DNA from: Chlamydiota bacterium
GTDB taxonomy: Bacteria; Chlamydiota; Chlamydiia; Chlamydiales; Rhabdochlamydiaceae
Assembly: GCA_013286595.1 (NCBI GenBank)
Contig: JABDFI010000003.1
Span: 1-64,000 of the forward strand
Reading direction: 5' to 3'
DNA: 64,000 nt
In this document: one piece after another, positions 18,130 through 26,779 of the stretch
How positions within the stretch are numbered: position 1 is the first letter of the stretch
How the letters are laid out: every line of letters begins with the position of its first letter
The notes under the pieces: generated by a model
Seen by the model: only the letters and a program-made list of their open reading frames with translations
Told to the model about the DNA's origin: nothing
The model's database searches: none
Made by a program: the position numbers and the translations under genes

Positions 18130-20067
18130 CTAATGAGAAGCTGAATCTCCACAAATTTGGAAGTTGCCAGAGTGATCCAAATGCATGCTGTAACACGGAT
18201 CGTAGTCTAAATAGTTGCTCCACCGCGCACGCATAATTTCAATTTCAATTGAATGTTGTTTTATTGTACTTGCCGTTTTAAAATGGGAACCTCTAGTAAG
18301 AGATTCATAGTGATATAACTCTACGTGAGGGAGATAGATGTTGTAGTAGCCACGTTCAATTAACTTAAGACAAAAATCGACATCATTGAATGTAATTTGT
18401 AGAGACTCGTCAAATCCATTCACTTCATTAAATACGGTTTTTCTGCACATTAGACAGGCTGCTGTCACTGCAGAGTAGTTATTAATCGTATCCACTTGAT
18501 GGAAATGACGGGGGATATTTTGAGGATCTCCTATGAATGTGTGAGAGGTCAAACCATTTTTAGAGCCCATGACAATCCCAGCATGCTGAATGGTATTATT
18601 AAAATAGAGTAGTTTGACGCCCACTGCTCCGATGCTTGGTCGTTCAGCCTGACCTAACATGTCCTGAAGCCAATCGGAGGAGATTAGCTCCATATCATTA
18701 TTCAGAAAAAGTAAAAATTCACTCGTGACTCTAGAAACAGCTTCATTCATTAATTTTGAATAATTGAAAGGTTGGTTGCTCTCATAATAATGAAAGTTAC
18801 CATGGTTGTTTTTGTAGTTCTCCAGCAAAGAGAAAAGAGATTGTTCTGTGCTGTTGTTACTCACAACAATGACCTCAAAATTTTTATAAGTAGTTTTTGT
18901 GTAGATGGAATCAAGGCATGTTTTCAGCACTTGAGTCTGATCTTTAGTAGGTATGATGATGCTAATTTTATGAGGATGAGGTTTAAATCGGACTGTATAG
19001 CAGTTAGGGGCATGGAGAAGTTGCTCTGCATGTGCATTCAATCCTCTGCGCGTGATAGCTGCCTTCAATGCCTGTAAGCCAGCGTCATTTATTGAAGTTT
19101 TCCTAACTCGTCTGTCAGATCTCTTGTGGTAGATGATTTTGGGTATATGGAAAATGCTAGACGTTAACTCAGTAAGGCGCAAATAGAGATCATAATGAAG
19201 AACGTCTTCATAATCCGCATGAAAACCTCCTATTTGATTGACCAGCTCTCTTTTAATGACAGCAAAGCAGCCAATGTAATTTCTTGATAAAAAACTATCT
19301 GGGCACCAATCGGGTTTATAAAAGGCTTCATTTTCATTCCTAGGCTTTTCATCTGCATAGATGAAGTCACATTTTGAGTGTAGATTAATTTTACGAGCTA
19401 TTTCATAGAGTGCATCGGAAGATAAAATATCGTTGCTACTCAACAAGGCAAGGTATTCGCCAGTAGCTAACGCAACCGCAGCGTTAGAGCTTGCTGCCAT
19501 AGAACAGTTGTTGTTTAAGTAGGCGATTTTGATCCGTAAATCCTTCTTCTGTTGAGTTTCCAGAAATCCTTGTACTTTTGACTGAAGCTTTCCACAAACT
19601 GCGATGCAAAGTTCCCAATTTGTGTAATGTTGCTCAAGAATGGAATGAATGGCTTCTTTAAAATGATGTGAATGGTCCTCTTCAAGTGAAAGAATGATGC
19701 TAATGCAAGGTTTTTGTGAAAAAAAATTCACCTCTTCTTTGATTTTATAAATGGTGTGAGCTTGAGGGTTTTCGATGAAGCTAGTTGCGTTTAAAGTTAT
19801 AATCTTAACGCGTTCAGTTTCAAAGAGTAAATATAAATGCTTAAACGTCAACTTGAGCATCTTTCTAAAATTCCTAAGCATTAATTTCATTAGGAAGCTC
19901 ACTAGGCGATAAGGTGAGCGATTTTGTTGGTGTGAAGTATTAGCATAAAGCTTTAGTCGTTTCCTCAATTTCATGTATAAGACGACCTCTTTAGGTAAGT
20001 CGTCCACTGATGCTTGACTATCTTGCTTTGTCTTGTGCTGATTAAAAAGAGAAAGTAAATCTTTCAT
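18130..20067 (-). CDS. Two-domain family 2 glycosyltransferase
   Basis: 645 aa from ATG 20067 (a TTG at 20094 is an alternative). Two GT-A domains lie in tandem: the first starts at CISIILSLEEDHSHHF and contains YLALLSSNDILS, the second starts at KISIIIPTKDQTQVLKTCLDSI and contains LLFLNNDMELIS (the DxD-like site) and QHAGIVMG. This architecture is typical of O-antigen/rhamnan and surface-glycan polymerising enzymes. Basic N-terminus, no membrane helix. It sits 117 bp from the LicD-like gene on the same strand; both could build or decorate one glycan (inference). Confidence 0.88.
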   Translation of the reverse strand: MKDLLSLFNQHKTKQDSQASVDDLPKEVVLYMKLRKRLKLYANTSHQQNRSPYRLVSFLMKLMLRNFRKMLKLTFKHLYLLFETERVKIITLNATSFIENPQAHTIYKIKEEVNFFSQKPCISIILSLEEDHSHHFKEAIHSILEQHYTNWELCIAVCGKLQSKVQGFLETQQKKDLRIKIAYLNNNCSMAASSNAAVALATGEYLALLSSNDILSSDALYEIARKINLHSKCDFIYADEKPRNENEAFYKPDWCPDSFLSRNYIGCFAVIKRELVNQIGGFHADYEDVLHYDLYLRLTELTSSIFHIPKIIYHKRSDRRVRKTSINDAGLQALKAAITRRGLNAHAEQLLHAPNCYTVRFKPHPHKISIIIPTKDQTQVLKTCLDSIYTKTTYKNFEVIVVSNNSTEQSLFSLLENYKNNHGNFHYYESNQPFNYSKLMNEAVSRVTSEFLLFLNNDMELISSDWLQDMLGQAERPSIGAVGVKLLYFNNTIQHAGIVMGSKNGLTSHTFIGDPQNIPRHFHQVDTINNYSAVTAACLMCRKTVFNEVNGFDESLQITFNDVDFCLKLIERGYYNIYLPHVELYHYESLTRGSHFKTASTIKQHSIEIEIMRARWSNYLDYDPCYSMHLDHSGNFQICGDSASH

Positions 20068-20239
20068 GCTCGACACCGTTTTAATGAGTGGCAAATCTTA
20101 AAATATCATTTGCAAGAAGTCTATTTTTTAATTTCATGTGTATAGACACAAATAAACTCAAAAATTGGTTTTTGGTTGCGTCAGTTTGGTAGCAATTTTT
20201 GGTCTTCACTCGCGCCTTGCTATTCAGCAATGGTCGCTC

Positions 20240-20446
20240 GCTCCAGACACAAAATTTCGCCGATGGGGAAAAAGGTAAAATATTCTCTCAGCGCACACAA
20301 GCTGGGCATAGACGTTATCCATGTTGATATTTGCGCTTTGTTCAGCTAAAAATGTCGAAGTTGTGATTGTGAACCAAGGCGAAGATACAACTTTTGAAGA
20401 AGATTTAGCCAAATCTGAAAAAATTTATGAAATGGGTGGGTTTTAA
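20240..20446 (+). pseudogene. Decayed fragment resembling an IS607-type serine recombinase
   Basis: One frame ends with NVEVVIVNQGEDTTFEEDLA before a stop at 20444-20446. This wording is typical of the region after the catalytic domain of IS607-family resolvases (VEVVxVNxxEDxxFEEDL), but the following conserved tail is missing. A different frame just upstream (KYSLSAHKLGIDVI) suggests a frameshift. The rest of 20068-20442 has no gene that I can support. Confidence 0.35.
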
Positions 20447-20781
20447 CTTTCATCTTTTTTTTTGCGAGCGATATCGTAAATAAAACAACCTAAGCCAACT
20501 ACAAAGACGGCGATTCCAGTGCCGTGAAGCCAATCAGCTGTCACCTCTTTTTTCACAACCTTTTGCTTAGCTACACTAATTTTTTTTTCGGCAGTTTCAG
20601 AAGCCTGTTCTCTTAAGGTTTTCCTAACGGGTCCAACTAAGGGTTTTCTCTTTTCCTCTTGGGTTTCTTCAGCTTGCGCAACCTTACTCGCTCCTTTGTT
20701 TGCTTTTTGCGATATAGAGTTGCCATACATAAAAATCCCTATGCCAATTAACATGACCAGAATGCTTAATATCTTTCTCAT
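20443..20781 (-). CDS. Hypothetical membrane protein
   Basis: 112 aa with two hydrophobic segments, ILSILVMLIGIGIFMYG near residue 4 and GIAVFVVGLGCFIYDIA near the C-terminus. A charged Lys/Glu-rich stretch of about 65 residues between them is probably periplasmic or a coiled coil. No recognised family. It stands alone on this strand; its stop overlaps the end of the recombinase-like fragment. Confidence 0.6.
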   Translation of the reverse strand: MRKILSILVMLIGIGIFMYGNSISQKANKGASKVAQAEETQEEKRKPLVGPVRKTLREQASETAEKKISVAKQKVVKKEVTADWLHGTGIAVFVVGLGCFIYDIARKKKDES

Positions 20782-20932
20782 TTAAGTGGTCCTTTTTAGT
20801 AGTGTAGTGTTATTTGGGATCATTTAAAAAATTTACAAAGAATGCAACCATTTTCCCAAAGTGGTAAAAGGCTTTTCTAAATTGGTGTATTGCGGTTATT
20901 GTTTAACGTCCATTTTAAGAGGAGGAGAAAAT

Positions 20933-21286
20933 ATGTCTTCATATCGGGCGACTCAAGTGCTTCTTGCAGTTTCTACCACTACTATTTTATATCAAGTGCT
21001 TAATGGAAAATTAGAACAGGCTTTGCTCTTTCCAGCGGTAGGTATCAGTTTGCAGGTAGTCGGGGAGCATTTTCAATTAAGGCGTCTCGATGACCTCGGA
21101 AGAATGCTCAATACATCTAGTGTCATTGCTATTCCAGGAGCCGTAGTGGGGTATGGGGCTTATGCTTTGGATATGTGCAGATCAGGAAAGGTCGTTACCT
21201 TGTTACTTGGTGAAATATTGGCCTTGGGTACGCTCAATAAAATATCGAAGTGCTTTAAAGACGGGGTATCGTCAAGATTGCTGTGA
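20933..21286 (+). CDS. Hypothetical hydrophobic protein
   Basis: 117 aa from ATG 20933, chosen because a strong GAGGAGG lies six bases upstream; the longer open frame (from 20861) lacks a site. Hydrophobic stretches are at residues ~8-20, ~28-45 and ~65-85, the last reading VIAIPGAVVGYGAYALDM. No family recognised. A half copy of the family A repeat follows at 21321. Confidence 0.55.
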   Translation: MSSYRATQVLLAVSTTTILYQVLNGKLEQALLFPAVGISLQVVGEHFQLRRLDDLGRMLNTSSVIAIPGAVVGYGAYALDMCRSGKVVTLLLGEILALGTLNKISKCFKDGVSSRLL

Positions 21287-21320
21287 GAATGAAGAATTTT
21301 TCAAGCGGTACATTGTTAAA

Positions 21321-21340
21321 GAGGCAATTGCAAAGCTTTC
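21321..21340. repeat. Half copy of family A repeat end
   Basis: GAGGCAATTGCAAAGCTTTC matches the outer end of the family A element; no inverted partner follows. It lies between two converging genes. Confidence 0.5.
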
Positions 21341-21346
21341 CGCCCC

Positions 21347-22483
21347 TTAGTAAGGGTTTAATGGTGTACTAAAAACTGGGAAATAGGGGGGGCTTGCAGG
21401 AACAGCAGGATTAGGAGAATTTACGCTCAGTGTTCCTTTATTGCTGTTATCAAAACCCAACAAGTAGTCGCCATTATTGGAATTCCATATTACATAACCC
21501 GGAATTGAATTGTCAGGGGTGATGACAGTGTTATTGCTCAGAGCTACATAAAAAGGACCTGAAGGTGTGTCATTGATACATGCAATACCTGCTCCAGAAA
21601 AAGTAGATGGCCTTTCTATGGTATTCCCTACAATTTTTACATTTTGTGCTCCAACCGATCCTTGATTGAAAAATACTATAGCAGCTGACGAAAATGACAA
21701 GTTCTGTGCCCCGGTAAAGTTATTGTATTGCAGAGTGAAACTGATATCTGCTGTAGAATTCTGCTCTATAAATCCGTTTTGAAAACCTTTAGTGGGATCT
21801 GTGCCAGTGAAAGTGTTCTGGGAAACTACCACTTGCCCATTTCCGCAGAAAACAAAGGTTAGTCCATTGTCCTGTGAAGTATCATTTCCAAGAAAAGTAC
21901 AGTGCGAGACAATGACGTTCCCCAGTTGAGGGTTACTCAAAAAAACAACCCCATTTGAATTATCAGAAGAAACTGTGAATGTGTTGTAAGTGATCAGGGC
22001 ATTTGTAATTGGAGTGATTCCGCCAGCAATACCATTGCCGTTGTCTTTAGTGATAAAAAATCCTGACACTTCATTATTATTGGCGAGTTGCACGACATTC
22101 GAATTCCCTGATGAATTAATTAATGTAGGAACATCACAGGATACAGGACACATTTGAAAGGCTTCAAGAGTAGTGCTCAACAACCTTTGATTATCTTGCA
22201 GAACAAAGCTTCCGGGACTCCTAGGTTCTGTACCTGCATCATAAGTTCCTGGGAACACGTAGATGACATCACACTGATGAGAAGCATTTAGAGCATCTGT
22301 CAAGTATTGATAGGGATTATTATAGGTGCCATTGCCAACTTGTTGATTTGCCTGGTTGACAAACCATACAGTTACCTCATAGGGAGGATTTTGTGGCGGT
22401 GGACAAATGATACAATCCGCACTCATGATGGAGTGTATAATGACAGCTGTTAAACAAAACAAAAAATTGTGAGGCTTTATCAT
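21347..22483 (-). CDS. Exported right-handed beta-helix protein
   Basis: 378 aa with a signal peptide (FLFCLTAVIIHSIMSADC). The body has the pattern of DUF1565/pectin-lyase-like parallel beta-helix proteins: GNGTYNNPYQYLTDALNAS, DVIYVFPGTYDAG, then repeated short strands with Asn ladders (NNEVSGFFI, NALITYNTF, NVIVSHCTF, QVVVSQNTF, NNTVI). It has no autotransporter barrel, so it is not a chlamydial Pmp. Cys-rich near the mature N-terminus (CIICPP). Likely a surface or secreted glycan-binding or lyase-like protein; no catalytic residues identified. Confidence 0.75.
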   Translation of the reverse strand: MIKPHNFLFCLTAVIIHSIMSADCIICPPPQNPPYEVTVWFVNQANQQVGNGTYNNPYQYLTDALNASHQCDVIYVFPGTYDAGTEPRSPGSFVLQDNQRLLSTTLEAFQMCPVSCDVPTLINSSGNSNVVQLANNNEVSGFFITKDNGNGIAGGITPITNALITYNTFTVSSDNSNGVVFLSNPQLGNVIVSHCTFLGNDTSQDNGLTFVFCGNGQVVVSQNTFTGTDPTKGFQNGFIEQNSTADISFTLQYNNFTGAQNLSFSSAAIVFFNQGSVGAQNVKIVGNTIERPSTFSGAGIACINDTPSGPFYVALSNNTVITPDNSIPGYVIWNSNNGDYLLGFDNSNKGTLSVNSPNPAVPASPPYFPVFSTPLNPY

Positions 22484-22516
22484 AGGATCCCCAAAAGGTG
22501 AAATGAAGAATAAGAA

Positions 22517-22669
22517 TTATTTACGCCGTTTGAAAAATTGAATTTCTCTTTCGTGTTGAACGGCGTCTTCGCGTGTGTCAAATGTGCCTAGATTGCGTCG
22601 TTTGCCCGTATGAGGGTTAACTGATCTAGAATAGAGTCGGTAATGTCCAGATTTTAATTTCCGTATCAC
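22517..22669 (-). CDS. Small basic protein, 50 aa (KLKSGHYRLYSR type)
   Basis: GTG start at 22669 with GGGAGA seven bases upstream. The protein reads IRKLKSGHYRLYSRSVNP, then TGKRRNLGTFDTREDAVQHE and ends REIQFFKRRK. This wording belongs to a family of very small conserved hypothetical proteins (SGxYRLYSRxxxPxTGKRRNLGTFxSxxxAExHE) that I recognise only as a pattern. It looks like the three-stranded DNA-binding fold of integrase arm domains, but that is a guess. It lies 34 bp from the beta-helix gene, in the same direction. Confidence 0.7.
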   Translation of the reverse strand: MIRKLKSGHYRLYSRSVNPHTGKRRNLGTFDTREDAVQHEREIQFFKRRK

Positions 22670-22802
22670 GGGTTCTCTCCCGGTTTAATGTCTTTAATTT
22701 GATATATACAGTCGAAATCCATAAAAAAATAGATTTTTTTATGCGAATCCTTGCAATTAGATATCTGCTCCTTTTAATGTAATTTTTAAATCAGGTGATG
22801 GT

Positions 22803-23243
22803 ATGCTCGAAGAACCTCCAAAAAATTCACCCCCTCCTATCAACATGACCTTTCGTCATATGGCTGAAAAAACGTCTCGGTTCATGGGATCTCCTCTAGT
22901 ATTTTTTCTTTCCTTGCTCTTAGTGATCTTGTGGGGTGTTAGCGGCTTTTTTTTTGGATTCAGCGACACATGGCAATTGGTGATCAATACTGCGACGACA
23001 ATCGCCACATTTTTAATTGTAATCCTCATCCAAAACACCCAAAACAGGGATACGCGTTCTATACAGCTCAAATTAGATGAATTGCTTCGGGGGACAAAAA
23101 ATAGTCGAAATAGCTTCTTGGAGATTGAAGAGCAAAGCGATGAAGAACTCGATGAGTTTAAACAAGAGTTCAAAGCATTAAAGGAAAAGTACATGGCTAA
23201 GAGAGAAAAAGAACGCAAAAAACGTCAATCTCATGAAATATAA
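22803..23243 (+). CDS. Low-affinity iron permease family membrane protein
   Basis: 146 aa with two membrane segments (PLVFFLSLLLVILWGVSGFFFG and LVINTATTIATFLIVILI). The signature DTWQLVINTATTIATFL...IQNTQNRDT...LKLDEL identifies the PF04120 family. Bacterial members are short, and their transport role is unproven. A charged coiled-coil-like tail extends the C-terminus beyond the family core. It overlaps the SET-domain gene by 11 bp, so the two are co-translated. Confidence 0.85.
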   Translation: MLEEPPKNSPPPINMTFRHMAEKTSRFMGSPLVFFLSLLLVILWGVSGFFFGFSDTWQLVINTATTIATFLIVILIQNTQNRDTRSIQLKLDELLRGTKNSRNSFLEIEEQSDEELDEFKQEFKALKEKYMAKREKERKKRQSHEI

Positions 23244-23898
23244 GTTGCCACGACCCGTTGTAAGTCCTACCATCCATGAGATTCTCCAGCGAGAAATGCG
23301 CAAGCAACGCCTCACTTTTCACCCTCTTTCCTCAAAAGAAGTAAAAGGTTTGCAGGAAATAGTTAGGATCATTGAAAAAAAGGGACTTCCGCCCTACCTA
23401 GCATGTGAAAACTTGCCTCATCATTTAGGAAAGGGCATTTTTTTGAAACCAGACGCACGCCCTTTACCCAAAGGACATGTGATTGGATCCTATGCAGGTG
23501 AAACATCGCTGATTAGGCAAACTCTTCCCGATGATGGCTCCTATGCTTTTACACCTGTGCTTGATCTTCATCTGACACGTGAAGAACAACAGATATTTGA
23601 TCATGAAACGATTTATCGACCCCAGCGTTTATACGCCTATAAGATCGATGCGATCAAGTCGGGAAATTTTACACGTTATATCAATCACTCGGAAAAACCC
23701 AATGTGATTGCAGAATTGGTGTCGATACCTAACAATCGATCTGGTTTAACTCCTGCTCTTGTAGAAGTCGTTTACTTCTGCAAGAAGGTAATCCATCCAG
23801 GAGAGCAGTTATTAATTTCTTATGAAGCCGGAGAGAAGTGTTATTGGAATTCAAAAGTAAAACCCTTTGCTATGACCCCAACGACCTTTCAACTTTAA
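23233..23898 (+). CDS. SET-domain protein (putative protein lysine methyltransferase)
   Basis: 221 aa. SET signatures: GKGIFLKPDARPLPKGHVIG then SYAGE (usual GxGxxA...I..Y.GE), the catalytic core GNFTRYINHSEKPNV (usual RFINHSCxPN) and GEQLLISYEAGEKCYW (usual GEELxxDY). It has no signal peptide or membrane helix. SET enzymes methylate lysines using S-adenosylmethionine; chlamydial SET proteins are reported to act on histones. The Cys of NHSCxPN is Glu here, and no post-SET zinc cluster is present. The substrate (host histone or the bacterium's own histone-like protein) is unknown. Confidence 0.85.
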   Translation: MKYKLPRPVVSPTIHEILQREMRKQRLTFHPLSSKEVKGLQEIVRIIEKKGLPPYLACENLPHHLGKGIFLKPDARPLPKGHVIGSYAGETSLIRQTLPDDGSYAFTPVLDLHLTREEQQIFDHETIYRPQRLYAYKIDAIKSGNFTRYINHSEKPNVIAELVSIPNNRSGLTPALVEVVYFCKKVIHPGEQLLISYEAGEKCYWNSKVKPFAMTPTTFQL

Positions 23899-23904
23899 GG
23901 TGCA

Positions 23905-23917
23905 GAGGCAGTTGCAA
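23905..23917. repeat. Half copy of family A repeat end
   Basis: GAGGCAGTTGCAA, one end of the family A element, in the 20 bp between the converging SET and carbonic anhydrase genes, six bases after the SET stop. Confidence 0.45.
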
Positions 23918-23918
23918 A

Positions 23919-24563
23919 TTAATTGAGAAGTTCGATAGTGCCTGTCTGTAAGTTGTAGTAGGCTGCTTGAACATCAATTTTTTTTTCCTTTACCAATCTT
24001 GAAATGACAGGAGTGTTGAGTAAATAGTTTTTCATTCGACGTGCATTAATTTTGGTTGCCGATTCCAGCAAATTGTGCGGTGCTGATTTTTTGGCTTCTT
24101 GAACAGCTGGGCTAATGAGGGTAGCGACAGATTCAATGTCCTTAGTTGTGTTTTGAATAACCGCATTCACAGCCCCGCAATTTTCATGTCCCATGACCAA
24201 GATAAATACAGATCCTAAATAAAGGACGGAATAGTCGATGCTGTCTAGTTCAAGGGGGCCAATTACATTTCCAGCGTCGCGAACTACAAAAAGATCTCCC
24301 ACCCCTTGATCAAAAAGGATTTCAGGCGACACTCTCGAATCAGAACAGCCAACAATGGTTGCAAAAGGATTTTGTTTGGAAACAATGGATTCTCGTCGCT
24401 CAGGTGTTCGATTAGGGTGTTCAAGAGCATCGTGAACGTAGCGATCATTGCCCTGCATCAATCTTTCCAAAGCAAGTTTTGGGGTAACAGGTTCATCAGC
24501 ATAACTCGATAGGGGATGGGCTAGAAATAAGAATGCTGGTGTTAATAGAGATAGAATCTTCAT
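23919..24563 (-). CDS. Beta-carbonic anhydrase with signal peptide
   Basis: Interconverts CO2 and bicarbonate. 214 aa from ATG 24563, which has AAAGGAGT upstream; the longer frame to 24596 is not needed. The signal peptide ILSLLTPAFLFLAHPLSSYA precedes the mature enzyme. Zinc ligands are visible: Cys and Asp/Arg in GCSDSRVSPE, and HENCG for His and the second Cys. Family length and order are normal. Export means it works in the periplasm, where it could speed CO2/HCO3- exchange or pH control. Confidence 0.92.
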   Translation of the reverse strand: MKILSLLTPAFLFLAHPLSSYADEPVTPKLALERLMQGNDRYVHDALEHPNRTPERRESIVSKQNPFATIVGCSDSRVSPEILFDQGVGDLFVVRDAGNVIGPLELDSIDYSVLYLGSVFILVMGHENCGAVNAVIQNTTKDIESVATLISPAVQEAKKSAPHNLLESATKINARRMKNYLLNTPVISRLVKEKKIDVQAAYYNLQTGTIELLN

Positions 24564-24663
24564 TTCAGTACTCCTTTTAAAATACACCTCTATCATAAAA
24601 AAAATTAAGTGTAACTAATTATTTACATTTTTTTGAATCAAACAAAATGATATACTGTTTGGC

Positions 24664-25338
24664 ATGGAAATCAATTGCTACAATTTTTTCTTTCATCCCT
24701 TACAGGAGCAGCATACTGTTGCTGTTAAGATCGTCTCCATTGTGACTAATATAGTGCTGACGATTTTATCTGGAGGGATTTATGTCGTTGTTTTTGGTCT
24801 TGTCCATTTGAAAGAGAGAGTATCTATAGGACCTGTTCCAGATGCTCCTCAGGTTCCCTCATCAGCTTCTCAATTTATCGGGATCGAAGGATTGAAACGT
24901 CAACAGCGAGAGCATTTGAATAGACTTCAAACCTTAGCTCAAAGAGGGGAATGGCAGCATCTACAAACGCATACGACTCATCCCGATAGCGGATTTGATT
25001 GGTGGATGTTTCCGATTGATCGACCAAGCGCGGGTTACGGAAACTACTATCAAGTTAGTCTGCAGGATGTTGTTAGGTTAAAGCAAGATCCTGAATTCAT
25101 GCGAAACTACCGTGAAGGTGTCGTTCTAGTGGCGAAATCTTGGGGATGGGATTTAGAAAATCGACAGGACCTGACATCCAATATCCAACGCTGGACGGAT
25201 TATCAAGTGAGGTTGGGGAAGATGTTGCATTCTTTACAGCTATTTGACCAATTTGATCTACGTGGTAGTCTTATCTATTTTATTGATCATGCCAACATTC
25301 GACTGACACTAGACAATTGGATTCAAAGATTGTTATGA
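24664..25338 (+). CDS. Hypothetical protein with one hydrophobic segment
   Basis: 224 aa. A long hydrophobic stretch at about residues 20-48 (AVKIVSIVTNIVLTILSGG, then IYVVVFGLVHL) could form a membrane hairpin. The soluble part has a striking block SGFDWWMFPIDRPSAGYGNY and a helical tail (WTDYQVRLGKMLHSLQLFDQ). No family recognised. An N-terminal bilobal hydrophobic region is a trait of chlamydial inclusion-membrane proteins, so an Inc-like role is possible but weak. It converges with and overlaps the next gene by 16 bp. Confidence 0.65.
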   Translation: MEINCYNFFFHPLQEQHTVAVKIVSIVTNIVLTILSGGIYVVVFGLVHLKERVSIGPVPDAPQVPSSASQFIGIEGLKRQQREHLNRLQTLAQRGEWQHLQTHTTHPDSGFDWWMFPIDRPSAGYGNYYQVSLQDVVRLKQDPEFMRNYREGVVLVAKSWGWDLENRQDLTSNIQRWTDYQVRLGKMLHSLQLFDQFDLRGSLIYFIDHANIRLTLDNWIQRLL

Positions 25339-26630
25339 ATCCCAAGTAGCCTTTGATATTTTTCAACTAGCTCTGGCGAGGTGGTGATCAGTGCATCATC
25401 GGTGAGTTTATTCTCTTTTCCTAAGATGACTTGTTGAGGTTTTACTAAAGTAAGATACAGTGTGTTCAATCGGTTGTAGCAGTATTGTTGAACCCACTCT
25501 CTGGCATCTTTTCTATGTTGAAGGTACTTGTCGTAATTTTCATACATGTCGAGAAGAGCTTGAACCACTTCCTCTTCTGTACAATCATAACAAACTCCAT
25601 AAGTGTTGTTAAATCCCACATTAAAAGCGGGCATTTCGATCTGGCAGGGGATGGCTCGTGTTAAATGGCTCTTGCATAATGTGGTTTGAGCGGTATTATC
25701 TGTGAGAAGAGTAGGGATTCCCAAAGCCATGGCTTCTCGAGGTTGAATAGAAAAACCCTCTCCTGTTGATAGGCTTACATAACAATCTAGCCCTTCAAAT
25801 ATCTTAAGATAGTCTTGTTTATCTAGTGTGCCCTCTGTGAATTCGACATTTGTCATTCCAAATTGTTCGATAGTTGCAAGAATATCTTCTCTATAATCTG
25901 GATCGCTATAGCGACTATTAATTCTCAACTTGACTTGACTAGAATTCCCAAAGGCTAAATAAAAGCAGCGTATGAGTTTCAATTGGTTTTTACGCGAAAC
26001 TGCTGAACTGAGATTGCCAAATACAAAAGGAACATTGCATTGGGATTTGAGGGGTTTTTCTAAAAAATCATTGAGATTAAGTCCTAAAGGAAGCTCAAAG
26101 ATGGGGATATTGACTCCGCTATTTAGATAGACCTCCTGAAGAAATCGATCGGGGACTGCAATGGCATCAAAATAGGCATTGAATGTTTCAACCCATTCTG
26201 GAGGTATTTGACTTGCTTCATACATAGAATAGGCGATTCTTATCTCATGCTTATTTTTGAGCGTTTTGATCTTTTTTGAGACTTTATGTCCTTTGAGATC
26301 CAGCACATCTTCAAAGATAACAACTTTTCCTAAAGGGGGAGTGAGAGCTTTAAAGTATCCCAAAAATTTGGGATGTTTAGTATAGGTTACAATGGAGTGG
26401 ATACTTATCGGAACGCCTTCTAGGGAATAACCCCCACAAGGGATAAAATGGATATCAACCTCGTCTTTTAAAGCTTCGATCAATTCACCCGCTTGCCGTC
26501 CAATCCCATCCGCCATTCGCAAAGGACCAATGACGGTTAGATGGGGTTGTTTAAGAGGCTTTAGATAAGCATATAACAACCACGATGTAAGAGCAATGGC
26601 TGCCAGAGTGAGAATCTTTTTATTCCACAT
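25323..26630 (-). CDS. Membrane-anchored family 4 glycosyltransferase
   Basis: 435 aa from ATG 26630 (MWNKKILTLAAIALTSWLLY); the upstream extension to 26681 runs towards a repeat and is not favoured. The N-terminal hydrophobic segment is a likely membrane anchor. The GT-B C-terminal domain shows FVFGNLSSAVSRKN, the conserved GEGFSIQPREAMALGIPTLL (E-x7-E motif) and a closing helix WVQQYC. It transfers sugar from a nucleotide donor; the acceptor is unknown. Together with the GT2 and FkbM genes nearby it suggests glycan modification. Confidence 0.82.
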   Translation of the reverse strand: MWNKKILTLAAIALTSWLLYAYLKPLKQPHLTVIGPLRMADGIGRQAGELIEALKDEVDIHFIPCGGYSLEGVPISIHSIVTYTKHPKFLGYFKALTPPLGKVVIFEDVLDLKGHKVSKKIKTLKNKHEIRIAYSMYEASQIPPEWVETFNAYFDAIAVPDRFLQEVYLNSGVNIPIFELPLGLNLNDFLEKPLKSQCNVPFVFGNLSSAVSRKNQLKLIRCFYLAFGNSSQVKLRINSRYSDPDYREDILATIEQFGMTNVEFTEGTLDKQDYLKIFEGLDCYVSLSTGEGFSIQPREAMALGIPTLLTDNTAQTTLCKSHLTRAIPCQIEMPAFNVGFNNTYGVCYDCTEEEVVQALLDMYENYDKYLQHRKDAREWVQQYCYNRLNTLYLTLVKPQQVILGKENKLTDDALITTSPELVEKYQRLLGIHNNL

Positions 26631-26650
26631 AGAAAACTCAGAAATTCTTA

Positions 26651-26732
26651 GAGGCAATTGCAAACTCCCCGACCCAGACAAATCGATGATTTTAAGCCAT
26701 TTTGTTGGGTCGGAGAATTTTGCAATTGCCTC
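26651..26732. repeat. Family A element, internally deleted copy
   Basis: 82 bp. The ends GAGGCAATTGCAAACTCCCC and its inverted counterpart at 26709-26732 match the full family A copies, but the inner ~95 bp (the CTTGGAGTATGTGCTCGGGG region) is missing. It lies between the divergent glycosyltransferase and FkbM genes. Confidence 0.85.
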
Positions 26733-26779
26733 CTTGGGGAAAAGATACTGAAATGAACAAATTGTGACTAGGAAAAGGT

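Noticed and set aside
20224-20412. 62-codon minus-strand open frame
   Set aside because: It lies opposite the recombinase-like fragment, has no ribosome-binding site and no family.
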